From Chryseobacterium foetidum (lineage in GTDB: Bacteria > Bacteroidota > Bacteroidia > Flavobacteriales > Weeksellaceae): 64,000 nt of DNA. Under the pieces are notes generated by a model. That model was not told the origin of the DNA. It saw only the letters and a program-made list of their open reading frames with translations, and ran no database searches. Below are positions 43,395 to 52,199 of the stretch, piece by piece (the stretch's first letter is position 1; the number at the start of each line of letters is the position of its first letter). The stretch is taken from contig NZ_JAMXIA010000001.1 of the NCBI RefSeq assembly GCF_025457425.1, forward strand, positions 620,001 through 684,000. The letters run 5' to 3'. The translations under genes were made by a program, and so were the position numbers.

Positions 43395-44605
43395 TAAGAA
43401 TTCAAAAACTTAATTATAGAATATCCTACTTCTCTACCCAAATTTACAGGAACCGCATTTCCAATTTGCTTGTATTGTTGAGCCAACGAGCCTGCAAATT
43501 CCCAATCATCCGGAAAAGTCTGAATTCTTGCATATTCACGGACGGTAAAAGGTCTTGTTTCGTCAGGATGACATCTTTCGGTTTGCTTCTGAGCAGGGCT
43601 GCAGGTTAGGGTTAAACTTGGCTCGTCCCAGCCAATTCTTCTTGCCATTCCTGTTTTTCCTCCACCCAAAAAGAAACTTCCGCCCATGTACTCTTTCTGA
43701 ATTTCGAGAGGTAAATCTCTCCAATATCCCTTTGGTGGTACTAAATCTAAAACGACTTTTTTACTTTGAGGATATTTTGCACCGCCTGAAATTGGAACAT
43801 CTGTATCAAACAATTCTCCCTTTTTTAAAGCATCTTTTAAATTATAAATTTTATTAAATGGTTTTGGGTAATCAAATTTAACATGAATATCTTTTCTAAT
43901 TCCTACCAGAATTAATCGTTCTCTTTTTTGAGGAACTTTGTAATTTACAGCCTTTAAAACCTCAACAGGAACTACATTATAGCCAATCTCATCCAGGATG
44001 GAAATCATTCCACTTAAAGTGTTTCCATTTTCGTGATTTAAGAGACCTTTTACATTCTCTCCAATACAAATTGGAGGATTAACTTCCCGAACAGCTCTGG
44101 CAAATTCATAAAAAAGTGTTCCTCTTGCATCTTCTAAACCTAATCTTTTCCCTGCATAACTAAATGCCTGACAAGGAAATCCACCAGTAACAACATCAAT
44201 TTTATCTTTGTATTCTGAAAAACTAAAGTTTTTAATATCACCTTCGAAAACTTTCCAATGAGGTCTGTTTTGTCTTAAAGTCTGACACGCAAATTTATCT
44301 ATCTCATTTAAAGCTTCACATTTCAATCCTGCTTTTTCTAAACCAATTGCCAGACCACCTGCTCCAGCAAAAAGCTCTAATACTTTATAATCATTATCAG
44401 CTTCCACATAGTTATTTAAATGATTATTTTCTTCGACCAAAAAATCCGGAAACAGACTCTGAATATCATTTCGATGATATACACGATAATTACTCATAGG
44501 CTCTCTTACGGCAACCAATTTACCTTCATCATCCCATCTTCTGAGTGTTTTTGTGCTCTTATTTAAAAGTTCAGCAGCTTCAGAAATTGTATAATAATCT
44601 TTCAT
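43370..44605 (-). CDS. DNA cytosine-5 methyltransferase with N-terminal MerR-like HTH
   Basis: The modification partner of the nuclease. The start is taken at ATG 44605 (MKDYYTISEAAELLNKSTKT), giving 411 residues; an in-frame ATG lies 18 bases upstream. Residues 1-60 form a MerR/excisionase-like helix-turn-helix (SEAAELLNKSTKTLRRWDDEG). The C5-methyltransferase motifs are LELFAGAGGLAIGLEKAG, the catalytic GGFPCQAFSYAG (Cys145), GENVKGLL, the RPFTVREYARIQTFPDDW region and QQYKQIGNAVPVNLG. The fused HTH probably represses its own promoter, which carries palindromes at 44606-44635. Confidence 0.92.
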   Translation of the reverse strand: MKDYYTISEAAELLNKSTKTLRRWDDEGKLVAVREPMSNYRVYHRNDIQSLFPDFLVEENNHLNNYVEADNDYKVLELFAGAGGLAIGLEKAGLKCEALNEIDKFACQTLRQNRPHWKVFEGDIKNFSFSEYKDKIDVVTGGFPCQAFSYAGKRLGLEDARGTLFYEFARAVREVNPPICIGENVKGLLNHENGNTLSGMISILDEIGYNVVPVEVLKAVNYKVPQKRERLILVGIRKDIHVKFDYPKPFNKIYNLKDALKKGELFDTDVPISGGAKYPQSKKVVLDLVPPKGYWRDLPLEIQKEYMGGSFFLGGGKTGMARRIGWDEPSLTLTCSPAQKQTERCHPDETRPFTVREYARIQTFPDDWEFAGSLAQQYKQIGNAVPVNLGREVGYSIIKFLNSYYNLSKPK

Positions 44606-44644
44606 AACCAAGTTGTACAACATTAGACATTGGTTACAAATTTA
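44606..44644 (-). promoter_or_regulatory. Promoter-operator of the methyltransferase
   Basis: On the minus strand TAAATTTG (44637-44644) is an exact -7 box. Downstream lie the perfect 10-bp palindrome GTTGTACAAC (44612-44621) and the inverted repeat AACCAA/TTGGTT (44606-44611 and 44630-44635). The elements sit between the likely start site and the ATG, an ideal place for autorepression. Confidence 0.5.
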
Positions 44645-44795
44645 GATGAAATTTTATTATTTTACAATAACATATTCTAATTATTTTATTCTATAGATTA
44701 GTATGTAAATTTAATAATTCATCCAGCTAAATAAGTTTAATTAACTTCAAATAAATTAATAATCAAAAACTTACGGTTTTTAAAATTAAAAAGCC

Positions 44796-44803
44796 TACTT
44801 TTG
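44796..44803 (+). promoter_or_regulatory. -7 box of the DnaJ/KTSC gene
   Basis: TACTTTTG matches TAnnTTTG and is followed by GCACCG, 25 bases before the start codon. No clear -33 TTTG was found. Confidence 0.4.
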
Positions 44804-44828
44804 CACCGCGAAATAAGGATTGTACGTT

Positions 44829-45275
44829 ATGAAAAAAATAGGTGATTACAGAAAACTTCTTGAAGTAGATAATACTGCTACTTTGAAAGATTTAAAAACA
44901 ATTTACAGAAATGTGATGAAAGATACGCATCCTGATAAATTTGTAAATAATGAAGAAGGGAAACTTGAAGCTGAGGAAAAAAGCAAATCTGTGATTGAAG
45001 CCTATCATTTTTTGGTAAGCATCAATCCTGAAACTCAGGAAAAATACAAAGAAGAATATACAGAAACAATCACAACTTCTATTATTACTGATTTTTATCT
45101 TGAAAAATCGATTTTAAAAGTTCAGCATTTGAACGGTAAAATGTTTGAATACATCGGAGTTCCAAGAAATACATACATCAAAATGGTGAATGCTGATTCT
45201 CCGAGCCGTTTTGCAAGAAGACATATCTATGGTAATTTCATCTTTAGAAAGTCTGGTGAAGTGATGGCAGATTAA
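44829..45275 (+). CDS. DnaJ-like protein with C-terminal KTSC domain
   Basis: A 148-residue protein starting at ATG 44829 (MKKIGDYRKLLEVDNTATLK). The J domain (about 4-60) holds DTHPDKF, the HPD motif needed to stimulate Hsp70 ATPase. A KTSC domain follows (about 95-140; LNGKMFEYIGVPRNTYIKMVNADSPSRFARRHIYGNFI). KTSC modules are small and of unknown role, often attached to nucleic-acid-related proteins. It lies next to the methyltransferase but has its own promoter and terminator. Confidence 0.9.
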   Translation: MKKIGDYRKLLEVDNTATLKDLKTIYRNVMKDTHPDKFVNNEEGKLEAEEKSKSVIEAYHFLVSINPETQEKYKEEYTETITTSIITDFYLEKSILKVQHLNGKMFEYIGVPRNTYIKMVNADSPSRFARRHIYGNFIFRKSGEVMAD

Positions 45276-45297
45276 TCTTTTGATTTAAAATATTTTT

Positions 45298-45330
45298 AAA
45301 GCTTTCGGTTTGTTCCGGAAGCTTTTTTTT
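45298..45330 (+). terminator. Intrinsic terminator of the DnaJ/KTSC gene
   Basis: AAAGCTTTCGG pairs with CCGGAAGCTTT around TTTGTT (one wobble), with an eight-base T run. Confidence 0.8.
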
Positions 45331-45440
45331 GCTAAATTCTTTAGGTTTTGATTCAAAATGCAAAATTGCAAGAATTACAAGCAAACATTTCCACCCACTT
45401 TGTCATCATTTAGGGATATAAACAACATTTGTGTGTTATT

Positions 45441-45589
45441 CTTCGTTGAATGACCCGAGCCGAGTTCCCTTCGGGATGACAAACATGGCGGTCATCTACT
45501 TTTCTTATTTTTTTATGAAATCGCTGCAACGTTTTGTGTGAGATGTTACACTGAATGATTCGAGCCGAGTTCCCTGCGGGATGACAAAC
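45441..45589. repeat. Two direct copies of a GTCATCCCGAA-type repeat
   Basis: The words GAATGACCCGAGCCGAGTTC and CCTTCGGGATGACAAAC (45449-45484) recur, nearly unchanged, at 45553-45589 (GAATGATTCGAGCCGAG, TCCCTGCGGGATGACAAAC). Each copy is about 37-40 bases. The 65-base spacer has no coding signal, and the ORF read across it is not a gene. Confidence 0.6.
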
Positions 45590-45632
45590 ACACCGATCAA
45601 GTTTTTTTTGTATTCGAAGCAATATTTAGATA

Positions 45633-45668
45633 AAAAAACCCGCATCAACGAATTGATGCGGATTTTTG
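45633..45668 (-). terminator. Intrinsic terminator of the RND efflux operon
   Basis: CCGCATCAA and TTGATGCGG form a strong stem with loop CGAA. On the minus strand the 3' side runs into a T run, 22 bases past the permease stop. Confidence 0.8.
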
Positions 45669-45689
45669 GGTTAATCAAAGGTTGTCATA

Positions 45690-48600
45690 TTAATCTATGT
45701 GTTTCGGGGTGTATCCGTCTTCACTTAGTTCTCTGTGCTCATAATCTGCTTTCATTTCAGCGTCATAATCTACTGGTTCACCTTTGCCCATTCTTCTCAA
45801 TATTGAATCGAATAGTGAATAAACCACCGGTACGATAATCAATGTCAGGAATAATGATGATGTCAAACCACCGATGATTACCCAGGCAAGACCATTGTTC
45901 ATCTCGGCTCCTGCTCCTTTTGCGATCGCAATCGGAATCATACCGAAGATCATCGCAATCGTCGTCATCAAAATCGGACGGAGACGGGCGTGGTTGGCCT
46001 GAATCAAAGCGTCGTGGGTGTTTGCTCCCGCTGCTTTTCTCATATTGGCAAAATCGACAATCATAATCGCGTTTTTCGCCACCAAACCAATCAACATGAT
46101 CATCCCCAACATCGTAAAGATGTTTAATGAATTTCCGGTAATGGCCAGGATTACCATTACCCCAATCAATGCCAATGGAATTGAGAACAATACTACGAAA
46201 GGATATACAAACGAGTCATATAAAGAAACCATTACCAGATAAACCAATACGATAGCCGCCAGTAAAGCAATTCCTAATGTACCGAAACCTTCAGTCTGGT
46301 TTTCCATATCTCCACTCCAGATGTACGTTACGCCTGCAGGTTTTGTTTTTTCGTTGTCCATAAACTGAGCTGCCCATTCGTTGGCAACATCCCCAACAGG
46401 ACGGCCTACAACTTTGGATTTTACTTTCACAGAAGGCGCTTTGTCTCTACGCTCAAGCAAACTCGGTCCTGAACCCATTTTCACATCTGCAAATTGGCTA
46501 AGTCTGATCTGTTCTCCCGAAGGATTTGTGAACATAAGGTTTCTTACGTCATCAATCGACTGTCTGTTGGCATCTCCAAAACGGATGTTGATGTCATATT
46601 CATATTCTCCGGCTCTGAATTTTCCGTCGGTATTTCCACTGAATGCGGTCTGCATCGTCTGTCCTACACTTGAAAGATTTAAACCTAAAGCAGACATTTT
46701 ATCTCTGTCGATATTCACCTGAACTTCGGGGTTTCCTGAGTCGGTGGATAATTCTGCATCTACAGATCCCGGAACTTTTTTAAGCAATTCCAGAATTCTG
46801 TTGGCTTCCTTGTTCGCCGTGGCATTATCCTGAGCGGTTACTACCATTTCGATTGGTGCAGCATCCGCCCCCATCAAACCGATTGGTGCTGTTTTGAATT
46901 CCACTCCGGTGAACTTTTCTTCTAAATCTCTTTTGATTTTAGCCGATTTAATGTCTGTACTTTCGGTTCGTTCGGATTTATCAACCAAAATTACCTGAAT
47001 TTCCGACTGATATAAAGTTGCCTGAGCCCCTCCAAATCCTGATGACTGCTGACCTACCGTGGTAATCATATCCACCACATCTTTGTCATTTCTCAGATAT
47101 TTTTCAACAGCCAAGGTCAACTGGTTGGTTTTTTCTACAGAAGCATCTTTTGGTAATTCCATCTGAACGAGGAACTGACCTCTGTCCATTTTAGGGAAGA
47201 ATTCTCCTCCGATGAATCCGAATGCAACCAACATGAATGAAGCGATCAAAATAATAAATGTCACTACAACAACCATTATTCTTCTCAGTCCTGATTTTAA
47301 AGCCCACTCCAGAATTCCTGAAATCCAATGTGTGAATTTATCCAACTGCTTTTCAAACCAAAGGATAAATTTCTCGAAAGGATTTTTACCTGTTAAATGA
47401 ACCAGTTTTCCGAATCTTGAAGACAACCACGGAATAATGGTGAACGATGCCAGTAATGAGAACATCGTCGCAATTACTACCGTGACGCAGAACTGAGCCA
47501 AAATATCTGAAACCAAACCTGAACTCATCGCAATCGGTAAGAATACCACCACGATTACCAAAGTAATTGCTGTTACGGTAAATCCAATTTCTGAAGCACC
47601 GTCGAAGGCTGCACGGATTCTGCTTTTTCCCATTTCCATGTGACGGTAAACGTTCTCCAAAACCACAATCGCATCATCCACAAGAATACCGACAACGAGT
47701 GAAAGTCCCAATAAACTCATTAAGTTTAAGGTATATCCCATCAGATACATTCCGATTACCGTGGCAACTAATGATACTGGAATTGAAACCATTACGATAA
47801 ATGCGTTTCTGATGTTGTGAAGGAATAATAACATTACTACTGCAACCAAAATAATCGCCAGGAACAAGTCGAAAATTACGTGATCAGCAGCTTCAAGGGT
47901 AAACTCCGTACTGTCATCAACAATATTTACTTTTACCCCTTGTGCCTTATAGTTTTCCTGAACCTGAGCAATTGTTTTCTGAACCAATTCTGAAACCGCT
48001 ACTGCATTCGCATCAGACTGTTTTTTCACCTGCATCAAAATCGTAGGATTCTGGTTGAATCTCGCTACTTTTTCTACATCTTTCTGAGTATCAAAAACCG
48101 TTGCCACATCTGAAAGACGCACCTGCACCCCATCTTTATTGGAAACCACAAGATTATTCATCTCAGCAATATCTCTGTATTTTCCTGAAAGTCTGATGGT
48201 AGATCTTGAAGTTCTTGTCTTCAAAGCTCCGGTAGGGAAATCTAAATTGGAGGAAAGAATCGCCTGCTGCACATCTCCGATAGAAAGACCGTAACCCTGA
48301 AGTTTCATTTCATCAAGACTTACCTGAATTTCTCTTTCCTGTCCGCCCACAAGGTCAACCTGAGCCACACCGTTCACACGGGAAAAAATCGGCTCTACTT
48401 TTTTATCTAAAAGATCGTACAGTTCTTTATTATTCAGTTTATCACTGGTGATACTCAATGTCATGATCGGTAAATCATCCAAAGAGAATTTTTGCAGTGA
48501 CGGCGGGTCTGCATCTTCCGGAAGGTCTGCCAAAATAGCGTTTACCTTTCTCTGAGCATCATTCAGAGCATAATTTACATCGGCTCCGGTGTTCAGCTGA

Positions 48601-48878
48601 ACCATGATTACCGATAAACTTTCGTAAGATGATGACTCTACTTTTTTTACGTTTTCCAAAGAACCTACAGCATCTTCAATTTTACGCGTCACCGAAGTTT
48701 CAACCTCTGCAGGCGAAGCTCCCGGATACACCGTAGAAATCGTAACCATATTGGTTTCAAACTTCGGAATCAATTCGTACCCCATCATGGAGTAACTTAA
48801 CAAACCTCCCAACGTAAGGATCGTAAATAATACGATAACCAGGGACGGTCTTTTAATGGATATTTCTGCTAACTTCAT
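45690..48878 (-). CDS. RND efflux permease (HAE1/AcrB type)
   Basis: The inner-membrane proton-drug antiporter of a tripartite efflux pump, 1062 residues, the normal size. The N-terminal helix is followed by two porter halves: VSTVYPGASPAEVETSVTRKIEDAV, a transmembrane charge-relay helix LVVGILVDDAIVVLENVYRH, and in the second half LIGLVAKNAIMIVDFANMRK. Substrates cannot be inferred. It is the last gene of the tetR-tolC-adaptor-permease operon, 7 bases after the adaptor. Confidence 0.96.
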   Translation of the reverse strand: MKLAEISIKRPSLVIVLFTILTLGGLLSYSMMGYELIPKFETNMVTISTVYPGASPAEVETSVTRKIEDAVGSLENVKKVESSSYESLSVIMVQLNTGADVNYALNDAQRKVNAILADLPEDADPPSLQKFSLDDLPIMTLSITSDKLNNKELYDLLDKKVEPIFSRVNGVAQVDLVGGQEREIQVSLDEMKLQGYGLSIGDVQQAILSSNLDFPTGALKTRTSRSTIRLSGKYRDIAEMNNLVVSNKDGVQVRLSDVATVFDTQKDVEKVARFNQNPTILMQVKKQSDANAVAVSELVQKTIAQVQENYKAQGVKVNIVDDSTEFTLEAADHVIFDLFLAIILVAVVMLLFLHNIRNAFIVMVSIPVSLVATVIGMYLMGYTLNLMSLLGLSLVVGILVDDAIVVLENVYRHMEMGKSRIRAAFDGASEIGFTVTAITLVIVVVFLPIAMSSGLVSDILAQFCVTVVIATMFSLLASFTIIPWLSSRFGKLVHLTGKNPFEKFILWFEKQLDKFTHWISGILEWALKSGLRRIMVVVVTFIILIASFMLVAFGFIGGEFFPKMDRGQFLVQMELPKDASVEKTNQLTLAVEKYLRNDKDVVDMITTVGQQSSGFGGAQATLYQSEIQVILVDKSERTESTDIKSAKIKRDLEEKFTGVEFKTAPIGLMGADAAPIEMVVTAQDNATANKEANRILELLKKVPGSVDAELSTDSGNPEVQVNIDRDKMSALGLNLSSVGQTMQTAFSGNTDGKFRAGEYEYDINIRFGDANRQSIDDVRNLMFTNPSGEQIRLSQFADVKMGSGPSLLERRDKAPSVKVKSKVVGRPVGDVANEWAAQFMDNEKTKPAGVTYIWSGDMENQTEGFGTLGIALLAAIVLVYLVMVSLYDSFVYPFVVLFSIPLALIGVMVILAITGNSLNIFTMLGMIMLIGLVAKNAIMIVDFANMRKAAGANTHDALIQANHARLRPILMTTIAMIFGMIPIAIAKGAGAEMNNGLAWVIIGGLTSSLFLTLIIVPVVYSLFDSILRRMGKGEPVDYDAEMKADYEHRELSEDGYTPKHID

Positions 48879-48885
48879 TCTTATC

Positions 48886-49947
48886 TTACTTTACGATATT
48901 GATTTTCGAACCATTGTCAAGGTTGATCTGGCCGCTGGTAACTACCTGCTCACCTCCGTTCAGTCCGCTGATGATCTGTACTTTGTCACCATACACTTTT
49001 CCGGTTTTTACAGTAATCATTTTTGCTGTTCCGTTCTGAACGATAAAGATTTGTCCTGAACTTACACCATTGGCAAATGCCTGAGCAGGTATAGTAAGCA
49101 TATTCTGAGTCTCTGCACCATTGTTGGTTTTAAAGGTTGCTGTAGCATACATACCTGCTTTCAGATTCCCTCTGTTCTGAACTTCAATCTCTACAGGGAA
49201 ATTCAGTGAAGCATCACTTTTTGGAGCGATAAATGTAATTCTTCCGCTGAAAGATTCACCAGGCAATACATTTACATTGATTGAAACTTCCTGACCCAGC
49301 TGAATTCTTCCGATCTGGCTTTCATCCACCAAAACTGAAAGTTTCAGTGAATTAATATTTACTATTTCAAATAAAGCTGTTCCCGGTGCAACCACCATTC
49401 CCGGCTCTACCATTTTCTTGTTAATGGTTCCGCTGATTCCTGCTCTGATGCTGGTATCGTTTACTCTCACGCTCTGAGCTCTTACCGCAGCCTGCATATT
49501 TTTAAGCTGCAATCTTGAGTTATCCAACTGCTGTTTAGTCACACCTCCAGTTTTGAAAGCATTTTCATAACGTTGGTTGTCTGCAATGGCATTCTGTAAG
49601 TTATTCTGAGCCTGAGTAACGTCTACTTCGATCGCATCTCTTTTGATGGTTGCCAAAGTTTGTCCCGCTCCTACTCTTGAACCTTCTTTTACGAAAACGC
49701 TTACTACACGCCCTGAAATATCAGCCGACTGATTCATTTCCTGTTTCGGGATGAAAGTACCGTTTGCGGTGTAATCTGTGTTGATATTAGACCTTGATGC
49801 AGTAACTACGTTGACGTTGATTTTGTCAACCTGTTTTGCCACCTCTTTTACCTCAGTTTCCTGCTTCTTTTTGTTGTCTGAAATCTTCCATGCCGCCAAA
49901 CCTACAAGTACAGCTGCAACGATGATATATATTATAGTTTTTTTCAT
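48886..49947 (-). CDS. RND efflux periplasmic adaptor (membrane fusion protein)
   Basis: Bridges permease and outer-membrane channel. The start at ATG 49947 (MKKTIIYIIVAAVLVGLAAW) places a signal anchor at 1-20, giving 353 residues. Lipoyl/barrel-sandwich halves flank a coiled-coil hairpin (DVTQAQNNLQNAIADNQRYE and KQQLDNSRLQLKNMQAAVRA). SGTINKKMVEPGMVVAPGTALFEIVN and GLNGGEQVVTSGQINLDNGSKI are typical of AcrA/MdtA-like proteins. Confidence 0.95.
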   Translation of the reverse strand: MKKTIIYIIVAAVLVGLAAWKISDNKKKQETEVKEVAKQVDKINVNVVTASRSNINTDYTANGTFIPKQEMNQSADISGRVVSVFVKEGSRVGAGQTLATIKRDAIEVDVTQAQNNLQNAIADNQRYENAFKTGGVTKQQLDNSRLQLKNMQAAVRAQSVRVNDTSIRAGISGTINKKMVEPGMVVAPGTALFEIVNINSLKLSVLVDESQIGRIQLGQEVSINVNVLPGESFSGRITFIAPKSDASLNFPVEIEVQNRGNLKAGMYATATFKTNNGAETQNMLTIPAQAFANGVSSGQIFIVQNGTAKMITVKTGKVYGDKVQIISGLNGGEQVVTSGQINLDNGSKINIVK

Positions 49948-50011
49948 TTCTGGTAATGATTTTTTTAATGTGAACTGCAATCCTTACTGATGAAGATTAC
50001 AATCATTTTTA

Positions 50012-51364
50012 TTATGGTTTTTGAAGAGTATTAAGTTCGCCTTTCGCTTTTATAAGTTTAATTTCAGCCTGTTTGTAGTCTAATAAAGCGTTTGCGTAGT
50101 TCTGTTTTGCCTGCGTTAATGCATTTTCAGTGTCCAGAACTTCCGTCAATGTCGCCAAACCGTATTGATAATTGGCTTGCGTATCTTTCTGAACTTTCTC
50201 GGCAAGACCAACGTTGTTCTTCATACTTTCGATGTTGATTAAAGAATTTTCCATGTTTGTGATGGCATTTTTATAATCAAGACTTAGCTGAAGCTCAGTA
50301 TTTTCAATATCTAAATCTAAATCATCGATATCAATCTGAGCCTGAGCAATTTTAGACTTCGTAGCTCCACCCGTGAAAATCGGAATGTTTATATTTAAAC
50401 CAATTGCAGAGAAATCACTCCAAAGTACTCCGTTCTGTAAACCGTTGGTTAAAGGAAACTTCGCACCCGTAGCACCCCAACCGTAGTTGGCAACCAAATT
50501 GACTGTTGGATAAAGATATGCTTCAGTCGCTTTTTTATTGAAAACCAAAAGTTCTCTGTTTTTCTGAAGAACTTTTACCTCTGAACGGCTTGTTAAATCT
50601 ACATTTGAAGCTAACAATTCAGGTCTTGGCTCGATTGTTTCCTCTTCAAGCGTAATTTCAGTTTCAATCGGAATTCCCATGTAGAATTTCAATGAATTTT
50701 TTGAAAGCTCCACACTGTTGATCAACGTCTGTTTGTTTGAACCGATGTTAGTCAACTGAACATTCGTTCTGTCTAAATCGATTTTTTTAGCCAAACCATT
50801 ATCTACCAGACTCTTGATTACGTTTCTTACTTTTTCAGTATTTGCGTAGCTTTGATTTACTGTCTCCAGATTTTCTTCCTGTACAAACACCTGATAATAA
50901 GCCGTTGCTACGTTTTCAATCAATTGCTCGTTTGTCAGCTGAGCGTTAAGAATATAAAATTCTCTGGTCGACTTCGCAGCCTTTAAACCTGTGAAAACTC
51001 TCTGGTCGAAAATCGCCTGCTGAACCTGAGCTGTAGAAGTGGTCTGCCAAGGCTGTCCCAGTTTTGCAATAATTCTTTCTCCGCCGAATTCCAGTAAAGA
51101 TTCCTGAATTACCGGATTGTAAGTAAGACCAGACGTGATACTGATTTGTGGCAAAGCTCCGGCTCTGGCCTCGGCAATTTTGTATTCAGCTTTTTTGATC
51201 TGCAAAGCTGCTTTTTTGGCTTCTGCTTTATTTTGCAGTGCCTGCTTAATGGCCTCCTGCAAAGACACCTGTTGCTGCGCAAAAGCAGATGTAGAGCCGA
51301 AAATCATAAATGCTGCAGCTATCCCAATTTTTAGCTTTTTTGCAGTTATAAGTTTTCTATTCAT
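50012..51364 (-). CDS. TolC-family outer membrane efflux protein
   Basis: The 450-residue outer-membrane channel component. The signal peptide is at about 10-29 (LKIGIAAAFMIFGSTSAFAQ). Two outer-membrane-efflux repeats follow, each with the long heptad helices of the TolC tunnel, such as ALQNKAEAKKAALQIKKAEY and TEVLDTENALTQAKQNYANA. It is the first structural gene after tetR, 92 bases downstream of it. Confidence 0.93.
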   Translation of the reverse strand: MNRKLITAKKLKIGIAAAFMIFGSTSAFAQQQVSLQEAIKQALQNKAEAKKAALQIKKAEYKIAEARAGALPQISITSGLTYNPVIQESLLEFGGERIIAKLGQPWQTTSTAQVQQAIFDQRVFTGLKAAKSTREFYILNAQLTNEQLIENVATAYYQVFVQEENLETVNQSYANTEKVRNVIKSLVDNGLAKKIDLDRTNVQLTNIGSNKQTLINSVELSKNSLKFYMGIPIETEITLEEETIEPRPELLASNVDLTSRSEVKVLQKNRELLVFNKKATEAYLYPTVNLVANYGWGATGAKFPLTNGLQNGVLWSDFSAIGLNINIPIFTGGATKSKIAQAQIDIDDLDLDIENTELQLSLDYKNAITNMENSLINIESMKNNVGLAEKVQKDTQANYQYGLATLTEVLDTENALTQAKQNYANALLDYKQAEIKLIKAKGELNTLQKP

Positions 51365-51456
51365 AATTTATTACTTCGTTTATTTTTTGTTTTCTTTGTT
51401 AAAATCTTTACTCCTAAAGGACGAGTGAATTCTTAAAATACTTTAAATTTTTTTAA

Positions 51457-52050
51457 TTAATTCTTAAAAAGCATATTCAGTATGATATCTTTTCGATCTG
51501 CAATCAGAAGATCAAATTCTTTATCACTGATCATCATATTTTCCAGAAAAAGAGGCCTTACAGCACTTGGAAATACCAAAAGTGCGATCATATTCATTAC
51601 AAACTGTATCGGCGCCATTTTTTCTATGTTTCCCAGTTCCATTTCTTTATCAATATCTTCATAAAGTTTCTCGAGTTCGTGCTTCTCTACATCTCTTTTG
51701 TGACAGCTGCCACTATTGATCTGCGAAACAATGTACGTCTCCAGATAAGGGTATGTAAGACTTGTTTTTAAACTTCCGTCAATGAAATTGGCAATCTTCT
51801 CTTTGAAAGGAAGATCTGAATTCATAATTAATTCAGATTTTTGTTTTTCCACTCGGTGAGCTTCATCAAAAATAATCTGAATCAAATTATCCCGTGATCT
51901 GAAGTAGTAGTTGATCAATGTTCTGTTAACACCGGCCTCATCCGCAATCTCTTGTGTAGTTGCGTTAAATTTCCCCTGCACAAAGAATAAATTCTTGGCA
52001 GTCTCCTTGATTAATTCCTGAGTTTGGTCTTTCTTTTCTTGTTTTGACAT
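51457..52050 (-). CDS. TetR/AcrR-family repressor of the efflux operon
   Basis: A 197-residue TetR-type regulator. The N-terminal HTH is TQEIADEAGVNRTLINYYFR, followed by the usual all-helical ligand domain. It is the first gene of the operon and is preceded by an operator-promoter with paired TTGTTAAACAA sites at 52051-52115, so it is very likely autoregulated and co-regulates the pump. The inducer is unknown. Confidence 0.94.
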   Translation of the reverse strand: MSKQEKKDQTQELIKETAKNLFFVQGKFNATTQEIADEAGVNRTLINYYFRSRDNLIQIIFDEAHRVEKQKSELIMNSDLPFKEKIANFIDGSLKTSLTYPYLETYIVSQINSGSCHKRDVEKHELEKLYEDIDKEMELGNIEKMAPIQFVMNMIALLVFPSAVRPLFLENMMISDKEFDLLIADRKDIILNMLFKN

Positions 52051-52115
52051 TTTTGTTAAACAATTTTGTGCAAATATATATCAATCATTTGTTTTGACAA
52101 AATTGTTAAACAAAA
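52051..52115 (-). promoter_or_regulatory. Promoter and twin operators of tetR and the efflux operon
   Basis: On the minus strand TTTG (52098-52101) and TATATTTG (52071-52078) form a flavobacterial promoter with 19-base spacing. The word TTGTTAAACAA occurs at 52053-52063 and again at 52103-52113, exactly 50 bases apart. The longer arms 52051-52069 and 52097-52115 are complementary at 18 of 19 positions. One site covers the start region and the other the -33 box. Confidence 0.75.
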
Positions 52116-52149
52116 TAATTAATGATTTTCTCGTGATTATTATCATAAA

Positions 52150-52177
52150 AAAAGTCCGGAACAAATGTTCGGACTTT
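52150..52177 (-). terminator. Intrinsic terminator after the CvfB-like gene
   Basis: AAAGTCCGGAAC and GTTCGGACTTT form a stem (one bulge) with loop AAAT. On the minus strand the hairpin is followed by seven T. It separates the CvfB-like gene from tetR. Confidence 0.8.
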
Positions 52178-52199
52178 CAATTTTATTTTGAGAGTATTT

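Noticed and set aside
45410-45622. 70-residue ORF on the minus strand
   Set aside because: It is made of the two repeat copies (CHPxGNSAR is repeated) and not a gene.
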